Positions 17,172 through 25,394 of a DNA stretch of 64,000 bases are shown piece after piece (the first letter of the stretch is position 1; each line of letters opens with the position of its first letter). The notes beneath the pieces were generated by a model. It saw only the letters and a list, made by a program, of their open reading frames with translations. It made no database searches and was not told where the DNA came from. The position numbers were made by a program, and so were the translations under genes. The DNA is taken from NCBI GenBank assembly GCA_020630435.1, contig JAHDBJ010000018.1, forward strand, positions 1 through 64,000. The letters are read 5' to 3'. This DNA is from Saprospiraceae bacterium (lineage in GTDB: Bacteria > Bacteroidota > Bacteroidia > Chitinophagales > Saprospiraceae).

Positions 17172-18928
17172 CTAAAAACAATATATATCAAATACTAATA
17201 TTGGCTGTGTTAGTTTTAGACTCAGGTATTTCCTTTTCCCAAACCGCCACCCTAACCCCTACAGGAGCGAGTAGTGGAAATAATGATGGCTTAGTAAAGG
17301 TATACATTGACAATGTTGATCCACCTTTTTCATACACTATTTATCAAAGTGGTTTAGCTCCAAGAACAGTAAATAATATCTCATATAATCCGTTTTATAT
17401 ATACAATCTAAAAGCAGGAACACACAATATATCTATCCGTAGTGATAGTGGATGTAGTGTACATGGAACTGTAACGGTAGTGCAATGTCCCAATGTTAAC
17501 TTTACAGCAACAATTGACCCTTATTGTTATGGAACAGGTGCTGTTTTTACAGCTAATGTGACAGGCGGAGCTCCTCCCCCTTTTCAATATACTTGGCATA
17601 CCAAAGGAGGTGGTACAAAATCAACTCCATCTCATATACTTGGAACAGATAAGGTATTATTTTATACTGGTCAATATGGTGTATCAGAAATATGTTTAAG
17701 CATAACTACAAGTGATGGTTGTGTTAGCGATCAAAAATGTTATGATGTGCCTACTCGATTAAATCATTATCTTGAATACATCACCCCCGTAACGGTTTCA
17801 AGTCTTGGAGCAATCCATATAGATGCCTATTCCAGTTATAGCCCGATCACCTACCAATGGAGTAATGGTGCAACCACTCAGGATATTACCAATCTTACAG
17901 AAGGAACTTATAGTGTAACTATCAATGATGGAGAATGTACTAGAACAGATAGTTATACCGTTACAGATAATCGTCCTAGTCCTGTAATAACCTTAAATAA
18001 TACAGATGATACCTGCGAAGGTAAAAATCAAGGTTCTGTTAATATCAATATTACAGGAGGAGCAGGTTTTACTTATCAGTGGAGCAATGGAGCTACTACC
18101 CAAGATATATCCAATCTATCCGCAGGCAATTATTGTGTAACCGTAACCAATAGTTATGGAAAGACTGACGATGCTTGTTTTACAGTAGGAACATATCCTA
18201 GTATACCAACAAATTCTTATGATCCTTTGGATTGTAATCGACAAATTGTCATATGTTCTAATACAGGAGAAACTGTAGGTTATATAGATCACCCTTCTAC
18301 TATTTTTACTAATTTTTCTGATTGTACACGTCGAGAATATTGTCAGAATGGTGGAAGCCAAGTGATACTATCAGGAAGTTCTGGAAAGGAATATGCTGCT
18401 GTTTATTTTCCAACAGGAGATGAAACACTTCCTTCTTCGGTTTCATGCACCATTTTTGAAGGTTGTAATATAGGAGGGATATTTTATGAACAATTTTCAA
18501 GAGTAGCTAGTACTGCAGGCTTTAGTCCAAGAGCGTGTCCAGCTAATGCTCCAGCCTCTTGCCCTTCAGGGTGTGGTTATTATCTAGTTTGTGAAGGATA
18601 TACAACTACCAATTTTATCTGTGAAGCTGATTTGCGATTAATAAATAGTATTAATAGAGGTTTAAATACAAATATTATAACCTATCCTAACCCTTTTAAA
18701 AATGAATTAAATATAAAATTAAGAACTCTAGCAAAGGAAAATGTAAAAATTATTGTGTATAATTCAATTGGAACATTAATCAATAGCCAATCGTTTTCTG
18801 TATCTGATGGCGAAAATATATTATCTCTTAATTTTGATTCAGATATTTCAACAGGAATATATTATCTTAAAGTTGTTGATGACAATGGAAATGAAATAGG
18901 TACAAAGAAAATCATACACTCAAAATAA
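17168..18928 (+). CDS. SprB-repeat protein with T9SS type A sorting tail
   Basis: 586-aa secreted protein with a signal peptide ending GISFSQ|TA. Two clear SprB-type repeats (YQWSNGATTQDITNL-GTYSVTI near residue 228 and the same pattern near 302), plus more degenerate ones earlier, give Ig-like surface repeats. A Cys-rich segment (about residues 360-480) follows. The C-terminal sorting domain is recognisable from YPNPFKNELNI, VYNSIGTLI and GIYYLKVVDD. It should be exported by T9SS. The first SprB protein is a gliding adhesin; shared repeats do not prove that role here. Its start overlaps the preceding lipoprotein gene and the next gene begins 6 bases after its stop. Confidence 0.88.
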   Translation: MTKNNIYQILILAVLVLDSGISFSQTATLTPTGASSGNNDGLVKVYIDNVDPPFSYTIYQSGLAPRTVNNISYNPFYIYNLKAGTHNISIRSDSGCSVHGTVTVVQCPNVNFTATIDPYCYGTGAVFTANVTGGAPPPFQYTWHTKGGGTKSTPSHILGTDKVLFYTGQYGVSEICLSITTSDGCVSDQKCYDVPTRLNHYLEYITPVTVSSLGAIHIDAYSSYSPITYQWSNGATTQDITNLTEGTYSVTINDGECTRTDSYTVTDNRPSPVITLNNTDDTCEGKNQGSVNINITGGAGFTYQWSNGATTQDISNLSAGNYCVTVTNSYGKTDDACFTVGTYPSIPTNSYDPLDCNRQIVICSNTGETVGYIDHPSTIFTNFSDCTRREYCQNGGSQVILSGSSGKEYAAVYFPTGDETLPSSVSCTIFEGCNIGGIFYEQFSRVASTAGFSPRACPANAPASCPSGCGYYLVCEGYTTTNFICEADLRLINSINRGLNTNIITYPNPFKNELNIKLRTLAKENVKIIVYNSIGTLINSQSFSVSDGENILSLNFDSDISTGIYYLKVVDDNGNEIGTKKIIHSK

Positions 18929-18934
18929 AGTAAA

Positions 18935-19405
18935 ATGAAAACTCTTAATGTTTTATCTTTTTGTATTTTATTGATTTTGATCTTTACTTCGTGTTCAAAG
19001 GATGAATGTACAGAAAAAAAACTTTTAAATCAAGTAGGAATATGGGAAGGAAATTTTATATACCAACAGTTCTATTCAGATACATTAAATAGAGAATCTG
19101 AGTATGATCTCACCTTAGAAATTAAAGGTGATGAAACAGGAATATTAACCAATTCCAATAGATTTATTGATGAAGAAATTGAATGGAATATATTACTTAA
19201 TGCAAAAGATGAACTTAGTATAGATATTATTAGAGAAGCATTTAACCTAGAAACTGGAGAAAGTTATCATGTCATAGAAAATTATACAATTCTAGTTAAT
19301 GAACCAAGCTATCAAGAGTGGGAATCTAAACGTATATATATAAATTACAATACATTAGAAGAAATTGGTTATCATACAAAAAAATTCACCTTAACAAAAA
19401 TATAA
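18935..19405 (+). CDS. Small lipoprotein, first of three tandem paralogues
   Basis: Lipobox TSC with Cys20 followed by SKDEC; acidic residues right after the lipid cysteine are the pattern of the Bacteroidota surface-export signal for lipoproteins. The 156-aa chain shows LLNQVGIWEG, GDETGILTNS, IEWNIL and a final KKFTLTK. This order is shared with the next two lipoproteins and resembles lipocalin-like (calycin) lipoproteins of the phylum. It shares one base with the next gene (TAATG). Ligand unknown. Confidence 0.8.
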   Translation: MKTLNVLSFCILLILIFTSCSKDECTEKKLLNQVGIWEGNFIYQQFYSDTLNRESEYDLTLEIKGDETGILTNSNRFIDEEIEWNILLNAKDELSIDIIREAFNLETGESYHVIENYTILVNEPSYQEWESKRIYINYNTLEEIGYHTKKFTLTKI

Positions 19406-19869
19406 TGAATTTTAAAAAATATAATATATCGCATATTTTTGTAATTTTATTTTTTTTTTTTTCCTCATGTTCAAAAGAAGAATGTAATAAGTTTCTTGAT
19501 GCACAAATTGGGAATTGGAAATTACAAGGAGTCCAGGAGTATTACAAACGTGATACTTTATTAAATTCAAGCCCTCTTATTTTTTCAGGCTTAGAATTAT
19601 TTGAAGATGGAACAGGAGTACTTTATGCAGAGGGATTTAGAGAACCTGAAAATATTCAATGGGATGTGTTCAATAATGGGAAAAACATTCATATAATTAC
19701 TAAAGAAACACATTTTTTTACTGGAGAAGAACAATTAAATTATAAAAAATTTAATATACTTGAAAATCAAAACAACACACAAGTTTTTGAATACAACTTG
19801 ACCATAATTCGGCAAACAGATCCTGTTCCACTTATTCAAATCGAACGCTGGACTTTAACAAGAGAATAG
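19405..19869 (+). CDS. Small lipoprotein, second of three tandem paralogues
   Basis: The ATG shares its A with the preceding stop, so translation is coupled. Lipobox SSC is followed by SKEEC, an acidic surface-export-like sequence. The body repeats the paralogue pattern: LDAQIGNWKLQG, EDGTGVLYAEG, IQWDVFNNGKNIHII and C-terminal ERWTLTRE. Length 154 aa. The three copies have diverged widely, so they are an old tandem duplication rather than a recent one. A fragment of a dispersed repeat (19891-19935) follows it. Confidence 0.8.
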   Translation: MNFKKYNISHIFVILFFFFSSCSKEECNKFLDAQIGNWKLQGVQEYYKRDTLLNSSPLIFSGLELFEDGTGVLYAEGFREPENIQWDVFNNGKNIHIITKETHFFTGEEQLNYKKFNILENQNNTQVFEYNLTIIRQTDPVPLIQIERWTLTRE

Positions 19870-19890
19870 TTTGTATCCCTTTTTATTAAC

Positions 19891-19935
19891 TGAAGTTATT
19901 CAAGAATAGCTACTAAACCTATCAAAATCGAACTT
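19891..19935 (+). repeat. Lone left end of a GAAGTTGTT-type element
   Basis: TGAAGTTATTCAAGAATAGC and the bases after it match the left arm of the element at 31465-31622 (ends TTCAAGAATAGCT, then CTxAACxTAT). No matching right end is nearby, so this is a solo or decayed end, between two of the paralogous lipoprotein genes. Confidence 0.5.
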
Positions 19936-19979
19936 AAAAAAGATGAACCTAGTCTGGATAGCACATTAAATAAAATACT

Positions 19980-20423
19980 GTGAAAAAATATTTTATAATA
20001 ATTAGTAGTGTTGTATTACTCTTTTCATGCAAAGATGATGATAATGATATACTCTTAAATCAAGTTGGAGAATGGGACATCACAGGAATTAATCAAGTAT
20101 TTAGAAATGATAGTCTCATCTCATCCACAAATTCGTCTTTTTCCTTAAAATTGAATAGTGATGAAACAGGGTTACTCTTTCAAGGAACCTCAGGAGAGAA
20201 AAGTATTGAATGGGATATTATGAATTCAGGAACTCAGATTAATATAATAGAATTTAGTATCAGTCAATTAACAGGAAATTTAGAACCACGATTTAAGATA
20301 CTAGACATTACCATTGACGAAAAGAATAGTCAACGTTGGGAAAGGGATTCCCCCTGGAGCGATTTTTTTGACCCTAGCATTACTGGACGTAATGTAGAAA
20401 AATGGGAACTTTCTAGAAAGTAA
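19980..20423 (+). CDS. Small lipoprotein, third of three tandem paralogues
   Basis: The start is GTG at 19980 (MKKYFIIISSVVLLFSC), which alone gives the signal peptide. Lipobox FSC with Cys17, then KDDDND, a strong surface-export-like signal. The body follows its neighbours: LLNQVGEWDITG, SDETGLLFQG, IEWDIMNSGTQINII and the ending VEKWELSRK. Length 147 aa. It is separated from copy two by 110 bases that contain a repeat fragment, so transcription may be shared or separate. Confidence 0.78.
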   Translation: MKKYFIIISSVVLLFSCKDDDNDILLNQVGEWDITGINQVFRNDSLISSTNSSFSLKLNSDETGLLFQGTSGEKSIEWDIMNSGTQINIIEFSISQLTGNLEPRFKILDITIDEKNSQRWERDSPWSDFFDPSITGRNVEKWELSRK

Positions 20424-20461
20424 TATTTGATTCTAATATTAGATATTTTATACCTTATTAA

Positions 20462-20494
20462 ACAAAGATGATCTATACTCTTGATCATCTTTGT
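20462..20494. terminator. Perfect 12-bp stem-loop between lipoprotein and glycosidase genes
   Basis: ACAAAGATGATC (20462-20473) and GATCATCTTTGT (20483-20494) are exact inverse complements around a 9-nt loop. No T tract follows, so it may be a weak terminator, an mRNA-stability structure or an operator; it ends 19 bases before the next gene's start. Confidence 0.5.
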
Positions 20495-20513
20495 CATGTA
20501 AAACTATATTATT

Positions 20514-22928
20514 GTGAAAAACATATATGTTTTTTTAGTGTGTCTATTATTTTTTCAAACAATAGAAGGACAAGTGGTTTTGACTAGCCCAAGAATCGCT
20601 AATCTCGACCAACCATTATCAATCACCTTTAGAAGTGATCAAGGTAATAAAGGTTTAGATAATACGTGCTATTCTGGAAATATATATGCTCATACAGGAG
20701 TAGTTACATCCAAGAGTAAAAATAGTTTTGATTGGAAATATATCAAAACAGACTGGGGTGACAACATTCCTTCGACGAAACTAAAAAAAATAAGCCAAAA
20801 CACTTACCAGTTGGATATAGTCCCTACTATAAGAAGTTATTATAAGATTCCTAAAGACGAGGAAGTGTTACAATTGGCTTTTGTTTTTAGAAGTGAATCT
20901 CCCAATAAAAAAGGACAGTATTATGAAGGGAAAACAGCCGATTATAATGACATTTTAATCAATATTGGTAAGGATAACAATAACTTTTACCCTAGCAGTA
21001 ATCAGATAAAAAGTATACCTCCTACTAATCCTCCTACAAAGACCCAACTTGGTATAAATTATTTAGAAAATAATACTGTTCGATTAATGCTTTATGCTCC
21101 AAACAAGGAATATGTGCATATCATTGGAGATTTCAATGATTGGAACGTAAATTCTACATATCAAATGACTCCTACAACGGATGGAAAAAGTTATTGGATA
21201 GATTTAAAAAATTTAAAAAAAGATCAAATATATAGATTTCAATACTTGGTAGATGGAGAACTTAGAGTCGCTGATCCATTTAGTGAATTAATTTTAGATC
21301 CATGGAATGATCATGAAATTGATAGTCTGACTTTTCCTAATTTAAAACCTTATCCTAAAGGAAAAACAATGGGCTTAGTTTCAGTATTTGAAACAAATCC
21401 TAAAACTTACGAATGGGAAATTAAAGATTTTAAAACTCCAGAAAAAACAGACTTAGTCATATATGAACTATTACTTCGAGATTTTTTAGATGACCATAAT
21501 TATCAAACCCTAAAAGATACCCTAAATTACCTAGAGAATCTAGGAGTAAATGCAATAGAATTGATGCCGATTCAAGAGTTTTTTGGAAATAACAGTTGGG
21601 GCTTTAATCCTACTTTCCATACAGCACTAGATAAATACTATGGAACAAAAAAAGCGTTAAAGGAATTCATAGATGAGTGCCACAAGAGAGGAATAGCTGT
21701 AATATTGGACGTAGTATATAATCATATTGATGGTTATTGGAGTCCTTTGGGACGTTTATATTGGGATGCTTGTAAGAACCAACCCAATGTAGACAATCCG
21801 TGGTTAAATCCTCAAACACCTCATCCCTTTGTGGTATTTCACGACTTTAATCACGAAAAAGTTGAAACAAAAGACTATGTAAAACAATGCTTAGAGTATT
21901 GGAAAAAGGAATATAATATTGATGGATTTAGATTTGACTTATCCAAAGGATTTACGCAACGAAAAACCCGACATGATGGGTTTCGAACCAATGACATTGA
22001 AGTATGGAGTCAATACGATCCGCATCGAATAAATACATTAAAAGAAATTGCCAATAACCTATGGAAAAAAGACTCAACCTTTTTAGTCATCCTTGAACAT
22101 CTAGGACAAGAAAAAGAAGAAAAAGAATTAGCAGATTATGGTTTCTTACTTTGGAATAACATGAATTGTAATTTTAGTTCTTGTGGTCTTGGTAGATTTG
22201 AAAAAACAACTTGTCAAGGAGGAAGTGATATTTCTAAAACTTATTTTAAAGAAAAAGGTTGGAAATACCCTCATAATATTACCTATTATGAAAGTCATGA
22301 TGAAGAACGATTGATGTATAAAAATTTGAATTGGGGCAATGATAAAAATGAAAGTTATAATGTAAAGGACACTACAATCGCTTTGCAAAGGCAAGAATTA
22401 ATAAATGTCTTTTTCTTTATGATTCCTGGTCCAAAAATGTTGTGGCAATTTAGTGAATTAGGAGCAGACCAATCCATTTATACCAATCCCGAAACCAATG
22501 AGATCCCACAGCCCTATGGCAAAGATGATTATCGCCTTTCTCCCAAAAAGCCCCTTTGGGAACTCTCTAAAAATCCTAGAAGGAAAAAACTCTATACGAC
22601 AATCAAGGATTTGATTCATTTAAAAAAGCATCCCGCTTTTCATAGTGATTCTGTTCACTTAAAAGTAGGGGAAGACGACAAAGTCAAACAAATCACCATT
22701 GTCGATCCAACACTAAGTATCGTCGTTATAGGAAACTTTGATGTTCAACAACAACAACAAAATGTAATATTTCCAAAAGGTGGCATTTGGTATGAATACT
22801 TTTCTAATCAAACTATTGAAATTCTAAAAGAAAAACGCAATCAAACCATCCAACTAAATCCAGGAGCATACCAGATTTACCTTAGTAAGAAATACATAAG
22901 GTCTTCTATTCAAAACCAACTTTACTGA
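20514..22928 (+). CDS. Exported GH13 alpha-amylase-family glycoside hydrolase
   Basis: 804 aa from a GTG start (MKNIYVFLVCLLFFQTIEGQ signal peptide). An N-terminal beta domain (about 20-150) precedes a CBM48-like domain with IIGDFNDWN (about 185-270). The GH13 barrel follows, with region I VILDVVYNH, nucleophile Asp475 in DGFRFD, acid/base Glu528 in ILEHLG, and Asp596 in ESHDEER. All three catalytic residues are present, so it should be active on alpha-glucans. CBM48 plus this barrel recalls pullulanase or branching-type enzymes, but exact linkage cannot be called. There is no T9SS tail, so it is probably periplasmic or released by another route. It ends the run of exported proteins. Confidence 0.9.
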   Translation: MKNIYVFLVCLLFFQTIEGQVVLTSPRIANLDQPLSITFRSDQGNKGLDNTCYSGNIYAHTGVVTSKSKNSFDWKYIKTDWGDNIPSTKLKKISQNTYQLDIVPTIRSYYKIPKDEEVLQLAFVFRSESPNKKGQYYEGKTADYNDILINIGKDNNNFYPSSNQIKSIPPTNPPTKTQLGINYLENNTVRLMLYAPNKEYVHIIGDFNDWNVNSTYQMTPTTDGKSYWIDLKNLKKDQIYRFQYLVDGELRVADPFSELILDPWNDHEIDSLTFPNLKPYPKGKTMGLVSVFETNPKTYEWEIKDFKTPEKTDLVIYELLLRDFLDDHNYQTLKDTLNYLENLGVNAIELMPIQEFFGNNSWGFNPTFHTALDKYYGTKKALKEFIDECHKRGIAVILDVVYNHIDGYWSPLGRLYWDACKNQPNVDNPWLNPQTPHPFVVFHDFNHEKVETKDYVKQCLEYWKKEYNIDGFRFDLSKGFTQRKTRHDGFRTNDIEVWSQYDPHRINTLKEIANNLWKKDSTFLVILEHLGQEKEEKELADYGFLLWNNMNCNFSSCGLGRFEKTTCQGGSDISKTYFKEKGWKYPHNITYYESHDEERLMYKNLNWGNDKNESYNVKDTTIALQRQELINVFFFMIPGPKMLWQFSELGADQSIYTNPETNEIPQPYGKDDYRLSPKKPLWELSKNPRRKKLYTTIKDLIHLKKHPAFHSDSVHLKVGEDDKVKQITIVDPTLSIVVIGNFDVQQQQQNVIFPKGGIWYEYFSNQTIEILKEKRNQTIQLNPGAYQIYLSKKYIRSSIQNQLY

Positions 22929-22956
22929 TTTGATAATAGATTTTACTAGTATTTAT

Positions 22957-22964
22957 TAACTTTG
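22957..22964 (+). promoter_or_regulatory. -7 promoter element of the cytochrome c gene
   Basis: TAACTTTG is a perfect -7 element; the nearest TTG (22930-22932) is 24 bases upstream, wider than normal. The predicted start near 22970 coincides with the 5' arm of the structured leader. Confidence 0.5.
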
Positions 22965-22971
22965 GTAGTAT

Positions 22972-23090
22972 AAGTACTCGGATATAATTATTCGTAGAAT
23001 TATAGGGCTAAGATTTTTTCGATAGTTTTTCTTTAAAAATAGCGTAAAAAGATAGTTCTATAAACCATTAATAAATGTGTCCGAGTACTT
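22972..23090 (+). promoter_or_regulatory. Structured 5' leader closed by an 11-bp long-range stem
   Basis: AAGTACTCGGA (22972-22982) is the exact inverse complement of TCCGAGTACTT (23080-23090). Inside are an ATAATT/AATTAT hairpin (22984-23003 region) and a GCTA...TAGC hairpin. The region sits between the predicted transcription start and the cytochrome c ATG at 23117. It could be an RNA regulatory leader or a decayed mobile palindrome. It matches no riboswitch I know. Confidence 0.4.
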
Positions 23091-23116
23091 AAGTAGGTTA
23101 ACTGAATTGATAAAAC

Positions 23117-23569
23117 ATGAAAAACGTAGTCTACCTGATAACCATAACTCTTGGTTTAATCCTTATAACATTTTTATACCTTGCTTTTCAAACAAATGAA
23201 GCCGCAAAATCGCAAGACTTAGCATCTTGTGGGGTAATTGATGTTCCTAGAAGTATGCCTAAAGGAGAACATTACATTAGGGGTAAAAAAGTCTTCAAAA
23301 GAGATTGTGCTACGTGTCATTCAAAAGATATGAAAACAAATACTACTGGTCCAGCGCTTGCTGAAAACATTGAGCATTGGTTAAAAGATACTACAGCATT
23401 CAAACATTTCATACAATCTGAAAAAGAATATATAAATACGACAAAAGATGCTAGAATAGTTGCACTAAGGAAAGCATATTTGCCTATCGAATACGACCAT
23501 ACCTTTCGCCTTTCTGACAACGAATGTATTGATTTACTCGTGTATCTTGAATATGCCTCTACCCATTAA
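23117..23569 (+). CDS. Mono-haem cytochrome c
   Basis: 150 aa with an N-terminal membrane segment/signal anchor (VVYLITITLGLILITFLYLAF). The haem attachment motif CATCH lies near residue 69, in the context GKKVFKRDCATCHS typical of class I cytochromes c. A distal Met ligand is not obvious. Electron carrier or sensor at the periplasmic face. Its 3' end overlaps the convergent flavin reductase gene by 11 bases. It has a promoter and a structured leader of its own. Confidence 0.88.
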   Translation: MKNVVYLITITLGLILITFLYLAFQTNEAAKSQDLASCGVIDVPRSMPKGEHYIRGKKVFKRDCATCHSKDMKTNTTGPALAENIEHWLKDTTAFKHFIQSEKEYINTTKDARIVALRKAYLPIEYDHTFRLSDNECIDLLVYLEYASTH

Positions 23570-24194
23570 AATCAGGCAATTCACTTACACGAGCATATGG
23601 AAAACTATCCAGTTTAGTTAATTGATAATAGGTGTTTAAGCCTGATATTCCCACATCATTGCACAAGGCTAAATCTAGATGCCCTTCCTTGTCTATTATT
23701 TTATCAGGGAAAATGATATGCTCTATACAACCAATTATCATCATGGTGCCATTGATTTTTATATCCATTTTTTCTTCAAACTTCATCCCTAATTTAACTT
23801 GGCTTTCTTTTACAAAAGGAGCTTTAAAGTCAAATAAATATTCTTCCGTAAAATGACAATACTCAAACTCTGATTCGTCTCTAGGAAACTTCGCTGAAGT
23901 ATAATGCGCCCTTTCTATAAACTGCTCGTGTATATGATTAATGGTATAAAAACCATTTTCCATAATGTTTTCTAGGGTATCTCGCCTGACCTCTAGGCTT
24001 GGACGGCAAATAAATCCTATTAAAGCAGGATTGCTACCTAAGTGAACGATAGAACTAAAAACAGCAAGATTGGCTATTCCCTCATTTGATACTGTGCCAA
24101 TCAAATTAGCGGGTTTTATCCCCGTTATCGAATTGATAATATTGAGACGCTGTACCTGATGTAGTGCCTGAATAACTGATTTTGTTAAATGCAT
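23559..24194 (-). CDS. Flavin reductase-like FMN-binding protein
   Basis: 211-aa member of the flavin-reductase-like split-barrel family common in Bacteroidota. Segments GIKPANLIGTVSNEGIANLAVFSSIVHLGSNPALIGFICRP are shared with that family and form the FMN pocket. Usually NAD(P)H-dependent flavin reduction or an FMN-binding oxidoreductase of unknown partner. It is the last gene of a three-gene minus-strand operon, one base after the GDSL esterase gene. Confidence 0.82.
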   Translation of the reverse strand: MHLTKSVIQALHQVQRLNIINSITGIKPANLIGTVSNEGIANLAVFSSIVHLGSNPALIGFICRPSLEVRRDTLENIMENGFYTINHIHEQFIERAHYTSAKFPRDESEFEYCHFTEEYLFDFKAPFVKESQVKLGMKFEEKMDIKINGTMMIIGCIEHIIFPDKIIDKEGHLDLALCNDVGISGLNTYYQLTKLDSFPYARVSELPDFNG

Positions 24195-24195
24195 T

Positions 24196-24771
24196 TTATT
24201 GTATTAAAAAATTTAAATGAACAAGTTTTTCTTTAACCAGCTCCATCATTTTTAAATGTCCTTGAGCATTGGGATGCAATCCATCGGCTAAGAACAAAGA
24301 AGGGGGCATATTTTTAGAAAAATCAATAAATGGAATATCCTTCTCTTCTAAAAGTATTTTTAAGGATTCTTGAAATTGTAGAATTCGTTGTTGCAACTGT
24401 CCTCCATTAAAAAACACCCTATCTTCAAAAGTAGAATTTATAGTATAAAAAGGCGTAGGAATACCTATAATAAACTTTACACCTAAATGCCGAGCCTGCT
24501 TTGTCATAGCTAGTAAATTGCTAAAAATATATTCATTTTGAATATTAAGAACCAAGTCATTTGTCCCTCCCATAATAAATAAGATTGATGGTTGGTGCTT
24601 CGCTAAAGCATTTGGACATCTTGAAAGAATACCAGTAGAAGTATCTCCAGAAATCCCTTCGTTTACAATAGGAATTTTCAATTCTTTTTCTAACAACGTC
24701 ACCCAACACTCCGCTTTATGAATCCCATATCCCTCCGTTAGGCTATCGCCAATACAAACTATTTTATCCAT
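24196..24771 (-). CDS. SGNH/GDSL-family esterase (TesA-like)
   Basis: SGNH hydrolase of 191 aa with the blocks in order: GDSLTEG (Ser10), the Gly of NEGISGDTS, GGTNDLV with the Asn, and DGLHPNAQGH with catalytic Asp and His. The closest known function is lysophospholipase/thioesterase, as in E. coli TesA. Without a signal peptide it is cytoplasmic. Its start overlaps the DJ-1 gene's stop by 8 bases, so they are translationally coupled. Confidence 0.9.
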   Translation of the reverse strand: MDKIVCIGDSLTEGYGIHKAECWVTLLEKELKIPIVNEGISGDTSTGILSRCPNALAKHQPSILFIMGGTNDLVLNIQNEYIFSNLLAMTKQARHLGVKFIIGIPTPFYTINSTFEDRVFFNGGQLQQRILQFQESLKILLEEKDIPFIDFSKNMPPSLFLADGLHPNAQGHLKMMELVKEKLVHLNFLIQ

Positions 24772-25321
24772 GATAATCCATACTTTTTTTTATTTGTAAC
24801 ATCGCCTCCTTCCCTGCCCATTTTTCACATAAAAACAAACCCAAATCTAAAGCAGAAGCAACAGCTCCAGCCGTAACTATTTTACCATCCATAATTATTC
24901 TTTCCCTAGAAACCTTCTTACAAAAAGGTTTCAATAATTCATAGGTATTAAAGTGAGTGGTAGCTGTTTTATCTTTTAAAAACCCAGCAGCTCCTAGTAA
25001 GAGACTTCCTGTACAAACGGATACTTTATATGGAACAGAGCTAGCGGTTTTCAACCAATTTATAAAAAGCTCATCTTCTACTAAACTCCTAGTCCCTAGC
25101 CCTCCAGGCACTACAATAACATCGTAATTTTCTAAATTCTTATTGATTTTAGTAGCGTACATTTTTAAACCTAAATTATCACTCACCTCTTTTTTACAAC
25201 TACAAAAATCCCAAGTCAAATCGGGCAAATAATGCATGGTCTTCAATCGAGAAATGGGATCATATACCCCAATTAAATCTAACCACGTGATCCCATCAAA
25301 TAGAATAAATGCTATTTTCAT
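24764..25321 (-). CDS. DJ-1/PfpI family protein
   Basis: 185 aa of the DJ-1/PfpI fold. The nucleophile elbow is VSVCTGSLLLGAAG with Cys103; the AFILFDGITWLDLIGVYDP start is typical of the isonitrile hydratase/AraC-N-terminal-like branch. Possible hydratase, glyoxalase-like or chaperone role; not determinable. First gene of the operon with the esterase and flavin reductase, divergent from the copper/haem lipoprotein. Confidence 0.88.
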   Translation of the reverse strand: MKIAFILFDGITWLDLIGVYDPISRLKTMHYLPDLTWDFCSCKKEVSDNLGLKMYATKINKNLENYDVIVVPGGLGTRSLVEDELFINWLKTASSVPYKVSVCTGSLLLGAAGFLKDKTATTHFNTYELLKPFCKKVSRERIIMDGKIVTAGAVASALDLGLFLCEKWAGKEAMLQIKKSMDYHG

Positions 25322-25394
25322 AAAACTATTTCATTGATTTTCGTCTAAGTTTTCACGAAATTGGGTTTTATTTCGTTCTATTTTAAAAATATTT

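Noticed and set aside
15209-22928. Polysaccharide utilisation locus of SusC/D type
   Set aside because: No SusC-like TonB receptor or SusD protein is present, only one GH13 enzyme.
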